The position numbers and the translations under genes are program-made. DNA of 8,920 nucleotides from a bacterium UBP2_UBA4780 (GTDB lineage Bacteria > Edwardsbacteria > AC1 > EtOH8). The notes under the pieces are model-generated. The model was not told the DNA's origin. It worked only from the letters and a program-made list of their open reading frames with translations, and did no database searches. Below are positions 1 through 5,966 of the stretch, piece after piece. The stretch is from NCBI GenBank assembly GCA_002403115.1, contig DHHE01000047.1:1-8920 (forward strand), in the 5' to 3' direction. Within the stretch, counting starts at the first letter, position 1; the number at the start of each line of letters is the position of its first letter.

Positions 1-1364
1 GACACTATGACGATGGGCAGCAGGGCCAGCATCGAGATCCACGGGTTTTCGTCTATCCGGCCATACTGCTTGTTTATCTTCCCGGCCGCGTGCTGAAGCG
101 CTTCTTCGGGGGTCTTCAGGCCCTTGAGGGCCGGCTGCAGCGCCTCCTCCTCGACTATCGCCCGGCCGGTGAGCCAGGCCACCTCCCGCGGCTCGGGCCA
201 GGCGTATTCTATCTGGCGGTAGGCCCTCTCCAGGCCGGGATACTGCCGGAACTTGGCAACCATCAACTGGTGTCCGAAAGCCGAGCGCCGCACCGGAAGA
301 TAGCTTGTCTCGGCCGACCACCGGGCCGTGATGTCTGTCCTGATAAGGTACTTGGCGAACCGCCAGGCCGCCTCCATGGCCCCGGAGTCTTCCTGCCTCA
401 TCATGGCCATGTTGGTGCCGGACAGCACCACCGCCTTCCGCCGGGCCCCGGGCAGGGGCGCGATGCCAAGCTGGAAAGGGATCTTCTGCAGGGCCAGGAA
501 GGCCAGCGAGGCCGAGGAACCCTGGATCATGGCCACCCGGCCGGCCAGGAAGTCGTTCTGGTGCTCGAACCCGGTGGTGGTGTAGCCCACCCGGTGCTTG
601 TGGACCAGGTCGGCCATCAGCTGCAGGGCCTCCACCCCCTCGGGACCGTCGAAAGCCGCCCGGCCGCTGGAGTCGAAGACGTCGGCGCCGTGCTGCAGAA
701 TCAGGCACTGGAAAAGCCACAGCGAGGTTATGGGGAAGGCCGTGCCCCACTGCTCCGGCCGGCCGTCCCCGTCCCGGTCGACGGTCAGCTTTCTGGCAGC
801 CCCGACGAACCCGTCCCAGGTCTCCGGGAACCGGTCCGGGTCCAGCCCGGCCGCGGCGAACAGGTTCCGGTTGTAGTAGTAGACCGGCACGCTCTTGTTG
901 AACGGCAGGGTGACGACCCCTCCGTTCCGGGAGCACTCGTCCAGCATCACCGGGAAGATGTCGGACAGGTCGGCCGGGTCCAGCCCTCCGGGGCCGGCGA
1001 TGAAATCCTGGAAGGGCCTGACCGCGTCCTTCTCCAGCAGCTGGCTGGTCCAGGCCTCGTAGGACTGGGTTATCTCCGGCAGGTTGCCGGCGGCGGACGC
1101 GGCCATCAGCTTCTGGGAGAGGGCGGTGTAGTTCCCCATGTTGACGGCCGAGACCGCGATGCCGGTCTCCCTGCGGAAGCCGCCGGTCAGGGTGTCCAGG
1201 GTGGCCTTGAGCGGCCCGCCCATGACGTGCCACAGGGTGATCCGTCCCCTCTCCTGAGCTTGTGCCGAAGGGGTCAAGGATGATAAAAGACAAGCGGAGC
1301 AGGCGGCCAGCGCCAGATATGCGACCGCGTTTTTCGTTTTCCGATTCACGTTTTCCGTTCTCAC
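1..1364 (-). CDS. UgpB-like extracellular solute-binding protein of a CUT1 ABC importer (3' end outside window)
   Basis: This frame is open from the GTG at 1364 to the window edge (454 codons). The N-terminus has basic residues, a hydrophobic run (AVAYLALAAC...) and an AQA/QE signal-peptidase I site near residue 36. LAAC at residues 19-22 is an alternative lipobox, so the protein is exported and possibly a lipoprotein. The family-typical stretches are ITLWHVMGG at the mature start, LPFNKSVPVYYYNRNLF, and FLAGRVAMIQG in the second lobe. These resemble UgpB/CUT1 binding proteins, which capture sugars or glycerol phosphates for the two permeases encoded just upstream. The GTG overlaps the permease stop (GTGA), which suggests translational coupling; a second in-frame GTG at 1349 is the alternative start. 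Oddly, the last visible residues (PWISMLALLPIVIV) are strongly hydrophobic, unlike a normal binding-protein C-terminus. The exact substrate is not determinable. Confidence 0.9.
   Translation of the reverse strand, partial: MRTENVNRKTKNAVAYLALAACSACLLSSLTPSAQAQERGRITLWHVMGGPLKATLDTLTGGFRRETGIAVSAVNMGNYTALSQKLMAASAAGNLPEITQSYEAWTSQLLEKDAVRPFQDFIAGPGGLDPADLSDIFPVMLDECSRNGGVVTLPFNKSVPVYYYNRNLFAAAGLDPDRFPETWDGFVGAARKLTVDRDGDGRPEQWGTAFPITSLWLFQCLILQHGADVFDSSGRAAFDGPEGVEALQLMADLVHKHRVGYTTTGFEHQNDFLAGRVAMIQGSSASLAFLALQKIPFQLGIAPLPGARRKAVVLSGTNMAMMRQEDSGAMEAAWRFAKYLIRTDITARWSAETSYLPVRRSAFGHQLMVAKFRQYPGLERAYRQIEYAWPEPREVAWLTGRAIVEEEALQPALKGLKTPEEALQHAAGKINKQYGRIDENPWISMLALLPIVIV
1253..1271. repeat. possible short interspersed repeat inside the signal-peptide coding region
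   Basis: The plus strand reads CCTGAGCTTGTGCCGAAGG. It resembles, with two extra bases, a CCTGAGCTTG(T)CGAAGG-type word that I recall as recurring in many bacterial drafts. It falls in frame within the solute-binding protein gene and encodes the residues around the predicted signal-peptidase cleavage site. Recognition is from memory and only one copy is visible here, so confidence is low. Confidence 0.3.
1335..1357. repeat. 9-bp direct repeat at the permease/binding-protein junction
   Basis: CGTTTTCCG occurs at 1335-1343 and again at 1349-1357, 14 bp apart, in a C+T-biased stretch just after the permease stop. Read on the coding strand, the repeats supply the first basic codons of the binding protein (AAT CGG AAA ACG AAA) and the spacer between its two candidate GTG starts. 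Their effect on translation initiation is unknown. Confidence 0.6.
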
Positions 1365-2182
1365 TCTTTGATTCCGCTGGTGACGAAGCTTTCGGTGATC
1401 TGCCTCTGGGCGAACAGGTAGAAGACCGCCAGGGGCAGGATGACCAGGGTCGAAGCCGCCATCAGATGGGGCCAGAATGAACCCTGCTCCTGGGAGAAGT
1501 AGGCCAGCCCCACCTGCAGGGGCCTCACCTTCTCGCTGTTGGTGACGATCAGCGGCCAGAGGAAGCTGTTCCAGCTGCCGATCACCGAGAACAGGCTGAC
1601 GGTCACCAGCACCGGCCGGGAGACCGGCAGCAACACGTGCCACAGGAATCGCAGGTCGCCGGCGCCGTCCATCCGGGCCGCCTCGTACAGGCTCCAGGGC
1701 ACGGTCTTGAAGTGCTGCCGGATGAGGAAAATGGAGAAGATGTTCACCGTCCAGGGCACCACCAGGGCGTAGAAGGTGTCCAGCCAGCCCAGCTTGGCCA
1801 GGATGACGTAGGCCGGCACCAGGTAGACCGGCTGGGGGATCATCATCATCCCCAGCAGGGCCATGAAGGTCAGGTCCCTGCCCTGGAACTGCCGGAAGGA
1901 AAAGGCGAAGGCGGCCAGGCACGAGGTCAGCAGCACGCCGGCCAGGGTGAGGACGGTGACGATGACCGTGTTCATGAAATAGCGCAGCAGGGGTATCTGC
2001 CGCCAGACCGCCAGGTAGTTTACCCACTGGGGCGCCTCCGGCAGCAGCCGCGGCGGGATCTGGATGGTCTCCGGCTGGGTCTTGAGCGAGGTCAGTATCA
2101 TCCAGCCGAACGGGAAGACCATGGCCAAAGAGACGGCCGTCAGGGTGGCGTAAAGCGCGATTCGGAACGCCTGTTTGCTCAT
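1361..2182 (-). CDS. CUT1 ABC transporter permease, MalG/UgpE type
   Basis: This is an inner-membrane permease of about 273 residues, the normal size for the MalG family. It starts MSKQAFRIALYATLT followed by a first membrane segment ending in FGWMILTSLKT, a family hallmark. Further hydrophobic segments follow. The cytoplasmic EAA loop that docks the ATPase is at about residues 166-186 (YEAARMDGAGDLRFLWHVLLP), with the conserved EAA and G spaced as in the family. The C-terminus (SFVTSGIKE) is typical. I prefer the ATG at 2182; an in-frame TTG at 2209 would add nine residues encoded by the ACGT-repeat leader and has no better ribosome-binding site. It lies 67 bp downstream of the partner permease and overlaps the binding-protein start by four bases. 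The pair would form the heterodimeric channel. Confidence 0.95.
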   Translation of the reverse strand: MSKQAFRIALYATLTAVSLAMVFPFGWMILTSLKTQPETIQIPPRLLPEAPQWVNYLAVWRQIPLLRYFMNTVIVTVLTLAGVLLTSCLAAFAFSFRQFQGRDLTFMALLGMMMIPQPVYLVPAYVILAKLGWLDTFYALVVPWTVNIFSIFLIRQHFKTVPWSLYEAARMDGAGDLRFLWHVLLPVSRPVLVTVSLFSVIGSWNSFLWPLIVTNSEKVRPLQVGLAYFSQEQGSFWPHLMAASTLVILPLAVFYLFAQRQITESFVTSGIKE

Positions 2183-2186
2183 GGCG

Positions 2187-2242
2187 CGTAGTAACGTTTT
2201 ACGTAGCAACGTTGAACGTCCAACGTTACTACGTTATTACGT
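2187..2242. repeat. periodic ACGT cluster with an inverted repeat between the two permease genes
   Basis: Seven ACGT tetramers start at 2194, 2201, 2209, 2216, 2223, 2231 and 2239, a spacing of 7, 8, 7, 7, 8 and 8 bp, forming a degenerate 7-8 bp tandem array. Within it, CGTAGTAACGTT (2187-2198) is the perfect reverse complement of AACGTTACTACG (2222-2233), so the transcript could form a 12-bp stem with a 23-nt loop immediately before the downstream start codon. The array fills most of the 67-bp gap and no Shine-Dalgarno sequence is visible there. A role in tuning downstream permease translation, or simple microsatellite origin, are both possible. Confidence 0.8.
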
Positions 2243-2249
2243 CCATCCG

Positions 2250-3197
2250 TCACTGGTAATGCACCCTCTTCTCCAGCACCCGCCGCTGCAGCAGGGTCAG
2301 GCCCAGCACGATCAGGAACAGGACGAAGGCGATGGCGTTGGCGTATCCCATCTGCCAGTCGGAGAAGCCCTTCTCGTAGAGGTAGTAGACCAGGGTCCGG
2401 GTGGTGCCCATGGGGCTGCCGCCGATCGGCCCCTGCATGGTGTAGACCTGGATGAACATCTGGAACGAGGTGATGCTGGTCATTATCAGCACGTAGAAGG
2501 TGGTGGGAGAAAGCAGGGGCCAGGTGACGTTCCGGAAGGCGTGCCACCTCCCCGCCCCGTCCAGCGAGGCCGCCTCGTAGTAGTCCCGGGGGATGGACTG
2601 CAGGCCGGCAAGGAAGATGATGACGTTGTAGCCCAGGTGGTGCCAGACGCTCATGATGATGATGGCGCACATGGCCAGGCTGGGGCCGGCCAGGAAGCCG
2701 GGCAGCTGCAGGCCCAGGGGCGCCAGGGCGATGTTGGCGATCCCGGCGGATTCCTCCAGCCACATGGAGGGCCCCAGGCCTGTCCATGAGAGGAACTGGT
2801 TGGCCACCCCCATCCTGGGGTTGAAGATCCACTTCCAGACCAGGGAGACGGCCACGGTCGAGGTGATCACCGGCAGGAAAAGGGCCAGGCGGTAGGCCGA
2901 GGAAAGCCTCAACTTCTGGTTCAATAGAATCGCGACGAACAGGGCGATGAACAGGCTGGCCGGCACCGCGCCCATCACGTAATAGACGGTGTTTACAAGG
3001 CTCTGCAGGAACTTGGAGTCTGCCAGGAGGTTGAAATAGTTCCACAGGCCCATGAAGCGCCGGGCCCCGGCCAGCCCCCAGTCGAAGAAGCTCATGGCCA
3101 CCGCGTAGCTCATGGGCAACAGGCGGAAAACCGCCATCACCGCCAGGACCGGCAGCAGGAAAAGCCATGCGGTGTTTATGTTCTTGGGAGCTTTCAT
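2250..3197 (-). CDS. CUT1 ABC transporter permease, MalF/UgpA type
   Basis: This 315-residue inner-membrane permease is the first gene of the importer operon. The N-terminus is a short basic segment followed by a membrane helix (WLFLLPVLAVMAVFRLLPMSY), then the family-typical YAVAMSFFDW and GLWNYFNLL. At least six hydrophobic segments are apparent. The EAA loop that contacts the ATPase is at about residues 207-227 (YYEAASLDGAGRWHAFRNVTW). The late region (FQMFIQVYTM, LVYYLYEKGF, MGYANAIAFVLFLIV) matches the UgpA/MalF C-terminal half. An in-frame TGA just upstream fixes the ATG at 3197 as the first possible start. It should pair with the permease encoded downstream to import a carbohydrate or glycerol phosphate. 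A frame of 355 codons overlaps it on the same strand but has no membrane-protein character. Confidence 0.95.
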   Translation of the reverse strand: MKAPKNINTAWLFLLPVLAVMAVFRLLPMSYAVAMSFFDWGLAGARRFMGLWNYFNLLADSKFLQSLVNTVYYVMGAVPASLFIALFVAILLNQKLRLSSAYRLALFLPVITSTVAVSLVWKWIFNPRMGVANQFLSWTGLGPSMWLEESAGIANIALAPLGLQLPGFLAGPSLAMCAIIIMSVWHHLGYNVIIFLAGLQSIPRDYYEAASLDGAGRWHAFRNVTWPLLSPTTFYVLIMTSITSFQMFIQVYTMQGPIGGSPMGTTRTLVYYLYEKGFSDWQMGYANAIAFVLFLIVLGLTLLQRRVLEKRVHYQ

Positions 3198-3217
3198 CGG
3201 CCGGTTTCAAACAGTAA

Positions 3218-3246
3218 ATGATAATGCATAAACGGCCCAAAGTCAA
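3218..3246 (-). promoter_or_regulatory. putative sigma70-type promoter of the importer operon
   Basis: On the minus strand TTGACT (3246-3241) and TATCAT (3223-3218) are separated by 17 bp. Transcription would start near 3211, leaving only about 14 nt before the ATG at 3197, with no recognisable Shine-Dalgarno sequence (GAAACCGGCCG precedes the ATG). The promoter sits just downstream of the terminator of the preceding gene, so the operon appears independently transcribed. Confidence 0.65.
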
Positions 3247-3260
3247 TATGATAGCATAAT

Positions 3261-3297
3261 AAAAAACGAGGGAGGAATTCGCTTCCCCCCTCGTTTT
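3261..3297 (-). terminator. strong intrinsic terminator after the 359-aa secreted protein
   Basis: The minus-strand RNA folds into a 15-bp stem (arm AAAACGAGGGGGGAA, one G-U pair) with a 5-nt loop GCGAA, followed by a run of six U residues. It begins 16 nt past the TAG stop at 3313-3315. It insulates the secreted-protein gene from the ABC importer promoter immediately downstream. The A-rich base of the 5' arm means it could also act on plus-strand transcripts, but no plus-strand gene is seen nearby. Confidence 0.92.
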
Positions 3298-3312
3298 CCG
3301 GGTCTTTTTGCC

Positions 3313-4392
3313 CTATCTGACGACCATGGCCCGGCGGGTGATGTTCTGGCCGTTGGCCGAGAGTTTCACGAAGTAGACTCCATTCGGCACCATGCTCCCC
3401 CGGTCGTCCCTAAGTCTCCAGGAGACCGAATGGCTGCCGGCCGTCTGGTTGCCGTCGACCAGGGTGGCCATCTGCTGGCCCAGGATGTTGAACACGGCCA
3501 GGTTGACCCGGCCCGGCGCCTGCAGGCTGTACTGGATCTGGGTGGACTTGCTCACCGGGTTGGGGGTCACCGGCTGCAACGAGAACCTGGCGTTGGTCGA
3601 GCCTGACGGCGAGCCGGCCACGCCGGTGACCGAACCCCAGGTATTGCCTACGGTGATTCCGTCGATTGTGGCGTTGGGCGTGTTACTCCCTTGCCTGATT
3701 GCTATACGTGCCAGGCTGTCCGGGTCGTTCCCGGCCGCGGTTGAAACAATCAAGTCCGGAGCAGGTTCGGAGCCTGGAATTGCTGGGTTGACCCAGAACC
3801 TGGTCGTATCATTGGTGGTCCCGCTGGAGTTCATCGAATGCCTGATAACCCCCAAGTAGGTGATGCCCGTGGAATACTCGGAAGACGACCAAACGGTGGA
3901 GTTGCCGGCAACGCCACTTATGCGGATACCCAGTCTGAAGTCGGAGCTGGTAGAACCCATCTTGATACTGAGCCTGTCGGCGAACGAGGATGTGCTTGTT
4001 GGCGGCAGCAACGCAAGAAAATAATCCCCGTTGGTGCTGGTGTCAGCGGGTATCCCGGTGGTATTGGGTATGGTGAACAGGAAAGAAACGTACACCTCGC
4101 TGCCGACGGGTTGTGAGGCGAACTGGCGGTAGGCGTCTTCGGCTGAGGATCCGCCGGTGGAAACGATCTCTATTTTGTTTCCAACATCGGACGCCGGGTA
4201 CTCGAGGTAACTGAGGCTTCCTTCAGAGACCTGGATGTTCAGGCCCGATCCCGAGAAATGCACCCAGTTTCCGCCGCTGCCGGCCACCAAGTCGCCGACG
4301 GAATATTCGAAATTCTCCGTCATCACCTGGCCGAGGGCCGGAATCGCTGCCAAGAACGCCACCATGATGGCAACCAAACTCAATTTCTTCAT
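3313..4392 (-). CDS. secreted protein with FlgD-Ig/Por-secretion-type C-terminal tail
   Basis: This is a 359-residue exported protein. Residues 1-21 (MKKLSLVAIMVAFLAAIPALG) form a clear signal peptide cleaved before Q22. Residues ~25-258 are a beta-rich, Ser/Thr/Gly-rich domain (NFEYSVGDLVAGSGGNWVHFSGSG, then a sheet-forming region ending DGITVGNTWG) that looks like a lectin/LamG-type sandwich; no catalytic motif is visible. Residues ~271-359 are the tail: TPNPVSKSTQIQYSL, VFNILGQQMATLV, HSVSWRLRDDRG, NGVYFVKL, ending RRAMVVR. Such tails direct Sec-exported proteins to the outer surface, by type IX secretion in Bacteroidetes. The start is supported by GGAG seven bases before the ATG. The gene has its own consensus promoter and terminator, so it is monocistronic. 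Its tail is much more diverged from those of the other two secreted proteins than they are from each other. The ligand is unknown. Confidence 0.9.
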   Translation of the reverse strand: MKKLSLVAIMVAFLAAIPALGQVMTENFEYSVGDLVAGSGGNWVHFSGSGLNIQVSEGSLSYLEYPASDVGNKIEIVSTGGSSAEDAYRQFASQPVGSEVYVSFLFTIPNTTGIPADTSTNGDYFLALLPPTSTSSFADRLSIKMGSTSSDFRLGIRISGVAGNSTVWSSSEYSTGITYLGVIRHSMNSSGTTNDTTRFWVNPAIPGSEPAPDLIVSTAAGNDPDSLARIAIRQGSNTPNATIDGITVGNTWGSVTGVAGSPSGSTNARFSLQPVTPNPVSKSTQIQYSLQAPGRVNLAVFNILGQQMATLVDGNQTAGSHSVSWRLRDDRGSMVPNGVYFVKLSANGQNITRRAMVVR

Positions 4393-4424
4393 TTGGTTTC
4401 TCCTTTTTTGTTATGTTTATTTAT

Positions 4425-4452
4425 ATTATACACCTTTTCGCCGATTTGTCAA
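4425..4452 (-). promoter_or_regulatory. consensus sigma70-type promoter of the 359-aa secreted protein gene
   Basis: The minus strand carries perfect TTGACA (4452-4447) and TATAAT (4430-4425) hexamers with a 16-bp spacer, in an AT-rich region. Transcription would start near 4418, giving a ~25-nt leader that contains AAAAAAGGAG and then a 7-nt spacer before the ATG at 4392. The perfect hexamers suggest high expression. The promoter lies between the tRNA gene and the secreted-protein gene, so the latter does not depend on read-through from the tRNA. Confidence 0.85.
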
Positions 4453-4485
4453 GGTTATTTTACTCATGGCATTTGATATTTCATT

Positions 4486-4562
4486 TGGTACCCCTGGGCC
4501 GATTCGAACGGCCGGCACGCGGTTTAGGAAACCGCTGCTCTATCCATCTGAGCTACAGGGGC
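4486..4562 (-). tRNA. tRNA-Arg (anticodon CCT), CCA encoded
   Basis: The minus strand folds into a complete cloverleaf. The acceptor stem is GCCCCTG/CAGGGGT (G-U at the first pair). The D arm is GCTC/GAGC. The anticodon stem GCGGT/ACCGC encloses the loop TTCCTAA, giving anticodon CCT for AGG codons. The variable loop is GTGCC, and the T arm GGCCG/CGGCC holds the loop TTCGAAT. The discriminator is A, followed by a genomically encoded CCA. It is transcribed from the promoter at 4668-4696 together with the tRNA-like fragment just upstream. No U-tract terminator is visible after it. Confidence 0.97.
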
Positions 4563-4581
4563 ATAGGTGATTTTTTCCTTA

Positions 4582-4654
4582 GCCCCCGTCAGCGAATGGC
4601 TCTATACATCCACGGACGACGAAGCCTTGGCGAAGTCGTCTGAGCTACAGGGGC
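4582..4654 (-). pseudogene. tRNA-Arg-derived 73-nt fragment interrupted by a palindrome
   Basis: The minus-strand element begins with the same 16 bases as the intact tRNA-Arg (GCCCCTGTAGCTCAGA; 4654-4639 versus 4562-4547). About 30 bp carrying an imperfect palindrome follow, and then ATGTATAGAGC (4609-4599), a 10/11 match to the D-arm sequence ATGGATAGAGC of the tRNA. Similarity stops there, yet the element ends in CGGGGGC, which can pair with its own GCCCCTG start over seven base pairs (one G-U). It is 73 nt long, tRNA-sized, but lacks an anticodon arm, a T arm and CCA. It sits directly behind the tRNA promoter, with the intact tRNA 19 bp further on. It is most likely a decayed partial duplication, but a tRNA-like small RNA is possible. 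Confidence 0.65.
4615..4640. repeat. 26-bp imperfect palindrome inside the tRNA-like fragment
   Basis: GACGAC (4615-4620) and GTCGTC (4635-4640) are complementary outer arms, and GCC/GGC (4624-4626, 4629-4631) are inner arms around TT. Symmetric GAA trinucleotides separate the arms. It forms most of the segment that splits the duplicated D-arm sequence and looks like a small inserted hairpin repeat; no second copy is present in the window. Confidence 0.7.
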
Positions 4655-4667
4655 GAAGCTTGGATGG

Positions 4668-4696
4668 ATTATAGCAGAAAACTTTCCGGTTTTCAA
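4668..4696 (-). promoter_or_regulatory. promoter of the tRNA-Arg locus
   Basis: The minus strand carries TTGAAA (4696-4691) and TATAAT (4673-4668) with a 17-bp spacer and an extended TGC before the -10 box. The predicted start near 4661 is about 7 nt before the tRNA-like fragment and about 99 nt before the mature tRNA. The spacer holds a perfect 6-bp inverted repeat, GAAAAC/GTTTTC (4677-4682, 4689-4694), with a 6-nt gap. This could be an operator, a weak terminator for the gene upstream, or chance. Confidence 0.8.
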
Positions 4697-4730
4697 GCGG
4701 CCCCTGTGCGCCCGTTGCGGAATGCCGCTG

Positions 4731-5960
4731 TCAGCGCAGGCGCAGAAGCTTGCCGGAGGCCCTGTTTTCCCCGGCCTCTCCGCCCGCGGCGGTCAACCGG
4801 TAGAAATACACACCGCTGGACACCTTCCGGCCCCTCCCGTCCCGGCCGTCCCAGACCGCCTGGTGCCGCCCCGCCCGGTGCTCGCCTTCCGCCAGGGTCC
4901 TCACCTCCTGCCCCAGGACGTTATACACCTTCAGGCTGGCCGGCCCGCCCTTTGCTATCTGATAGCTGATGGTCGTTATCTGATTGAAGGGGTTGGGCCG
5001 GGCCGCCCCCAGGGCGAACTCAGACCTGCCGCCGGGATAGTAGTCCAGGCTCACCGGGCCGTAGTAGCTGCGCTTGCCGGACAGCTCCACCTCGCACAGC
5101 CGGTACCAGTAGGTGCCCGCCTCCAGTTCCTCGCGGTTTGCGTACTCGTAGTCGTGCTGCTGGCTGGTGGTGCCCTGGCCGGGCAAGGTCCCTATTTGCG
5201 CATAGTTTTCGTCCGCCTTGACGGAGCGCTCGATCTCCCAGAGGTAGGTGTCCTCCTCGCTCTCGGTCCGCCAGCGGAGGGCTACGGAGTTGCCGGTTTG
5301 CTGAGAGGCGGTAAAATACGCGAGCGAAACCGCCAGCGGACCCAGGCTCACCGGCGATGTCAGGCTGCTGCTGTCCGCAAATCCGCCGTAGTAATATTCG
5401 ACGTACCGTGTCTGCCCGGGGGATTTGGACTCAATCTCAAGGTCGATGCAGATCTTGTCGCCGGACGCAACCGTGAAGGCGACGCCTGCTGCTGTTATGG
5501 TTTGGAGGGACTTTGTTGTGCCTATTTCTACCGTATGGGTTGTCACCGGAACGATGGTGTCGCCGAAGGAATCGGTGGCGAACATCCAGGAATAAACCAT
5601 GTACCGCACGAATGCGTTGTTAGCGGGCGAGCTTTCCCAGTTGAAAATCCGGATGGTCCAAGCGCCGGCAGGGACGCTTTGAGCGGTAAGTGACGGCGAG
5701 GTGAAGGTGACGGCCCGGTAATGGTACCAGGTCCCGACGGTCAGCGTGCAGACGGCTGATTCGGTTGCGAAACCGTAGTTAGCGTCCATGACCCTTCCCC
5801 GCCAATTTCCGCCCTGAAAGACATCCCCGGTCTGGTGGCTGTTAGGCATGGGTTCGACCGGCGGCACGGAGGCGTCCCGGAAGTAAAGCCTGGTCTGCGC
5901 CTGCATTATGTGGGCTGCCGCCAGGACAAGATAAGCCGCTGGCATAACGAATTTGAGCAA
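4731..5960 (-). CDS. secreted protein of unknown function with a Por-secretion-type tail, TTG start
   Basis: I place the start at TTG 5960, giving 409 residues, because GGAGGT (5972-5967) lies six bases upstream and the protein then begins with a clean signal peptide (MLKFVMPAAYLVLAAAHIMQA, cleaved before QTRLYF). An in-frame ATG at 5987 would put the Shine-Dalgarno inside the gene. The mature protein has an unrecognised N-terminal beta-rich domain of about 195 residues (RLYFRDASVPP..., WTIRIFNWESS, FTVASGDKICIDLEIES). A connector domain follows from ~residue 210 (LRWRTESEEDTYLWEIERS, YWYRLCEVELSG), and a FlgD-Ig-like tail lies in the last ~90 residues (ARPNPFNQITTISYQI, YNVLGQEVRTL, VWDGRDGRG, GVYFYRL, ending KLLRLR). 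Connector plus tail are near-duplicates of those of the upstream gene. No enzyme motif is visible; a surface-displayed binding or structural role is only inference. Confidence 0.88.
   Translation of the reverse strand: MLKFVMPAAYLVLAAAHIMQAQTRLYFRDASVPPVEPMPNSHQTGDVFQGGNWRGRVMDANYGFATESAVCTLTVGTWYHYRAVTFTSPSLTAQSVPAGAWTIRIFNWESSPANNAFVRYMVYSWMFATDSFGDTIVPVTTHTVEIGTTKSLQTITAAGVAFTVASGDKICIDLEIESKSPGQTRYVEYYYGGFADSSSLTSPVSLGPLAVSLAYFTASQQTGNSVALRWRTESEEDTYLWEIERSVKADENYAQIGTLPGQGTTSQQHDYEYANREELEAGTYWYRLCEVELSGKRSYYGPVSLDYYPGGRSEFALGAARPNPFNQITTISYQIAKGGPASLKVYNVLGQEVRTLAEGEHRAGRHQAVWDGRDGRGRKVSSGVYFYRLTAAGGEAGENRASGKLLRLR
4899..5280 (-). repeat. duplicated connector-tail block, copy 1
   Basis: This block aligns without net indels to 6199-6580 at a constant offset of 1300 bp, in the same reading frame. 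Over 4899-5126 I count nine differences in 228 bp, including an identical 83-bp run (5044-5126). The block 5222-5280 differs from its partner once in 59 bp. The stretch 5127-5221 is clearly more diverged. Third-codon positions are also conserved, so the similarity reflects recent duplication or conversion, not only protein constraint. Confidence 0.93.
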
Positions 5961-5966
5961 CTCTTC

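Noticed and set aside
90..1283. Long open frame on the plus strand (397 codons)
   Set aside because: It lies antisense to the solute-binding protein gene. Its translation is Gly/Pro/Arg-rich without domains, as expected opposite a GC-rich gene, while the minus frame has clear family motifs.
1335..1357. CRISPR-like repeat
   Set aside because: There are only two 9-bp copies with a 5-bp gap, and no array or cas gene is present in the window.
2179..3246. 355-codon minus-strand frame overlapping the first permease
   Set aside because: Its product is His/Pro/Arg-rich with no membrane segments; the overlapping frame encodes a textbook MalF-type permease.
4582..4654. A second functional tRNA gene
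   Set aside because: It has no anticodon arm, T arm or CCA; only the 5' end and part of the D arm match the intact tRNA.
4696..4729. AGCGGC/GCCGCT inverted repeat after the 409-aa gene as a terminator
   Set aside because: The stem is only 6 bp with a 22-nt loop, no U-run follows, and it touches the tRNA promoter -35 box.
4722..5693. Long open frame on the plus strand (323 codons)
   Set aside because: It is antisense to the 409-aa secreted protein, low in complexity and without domain features.
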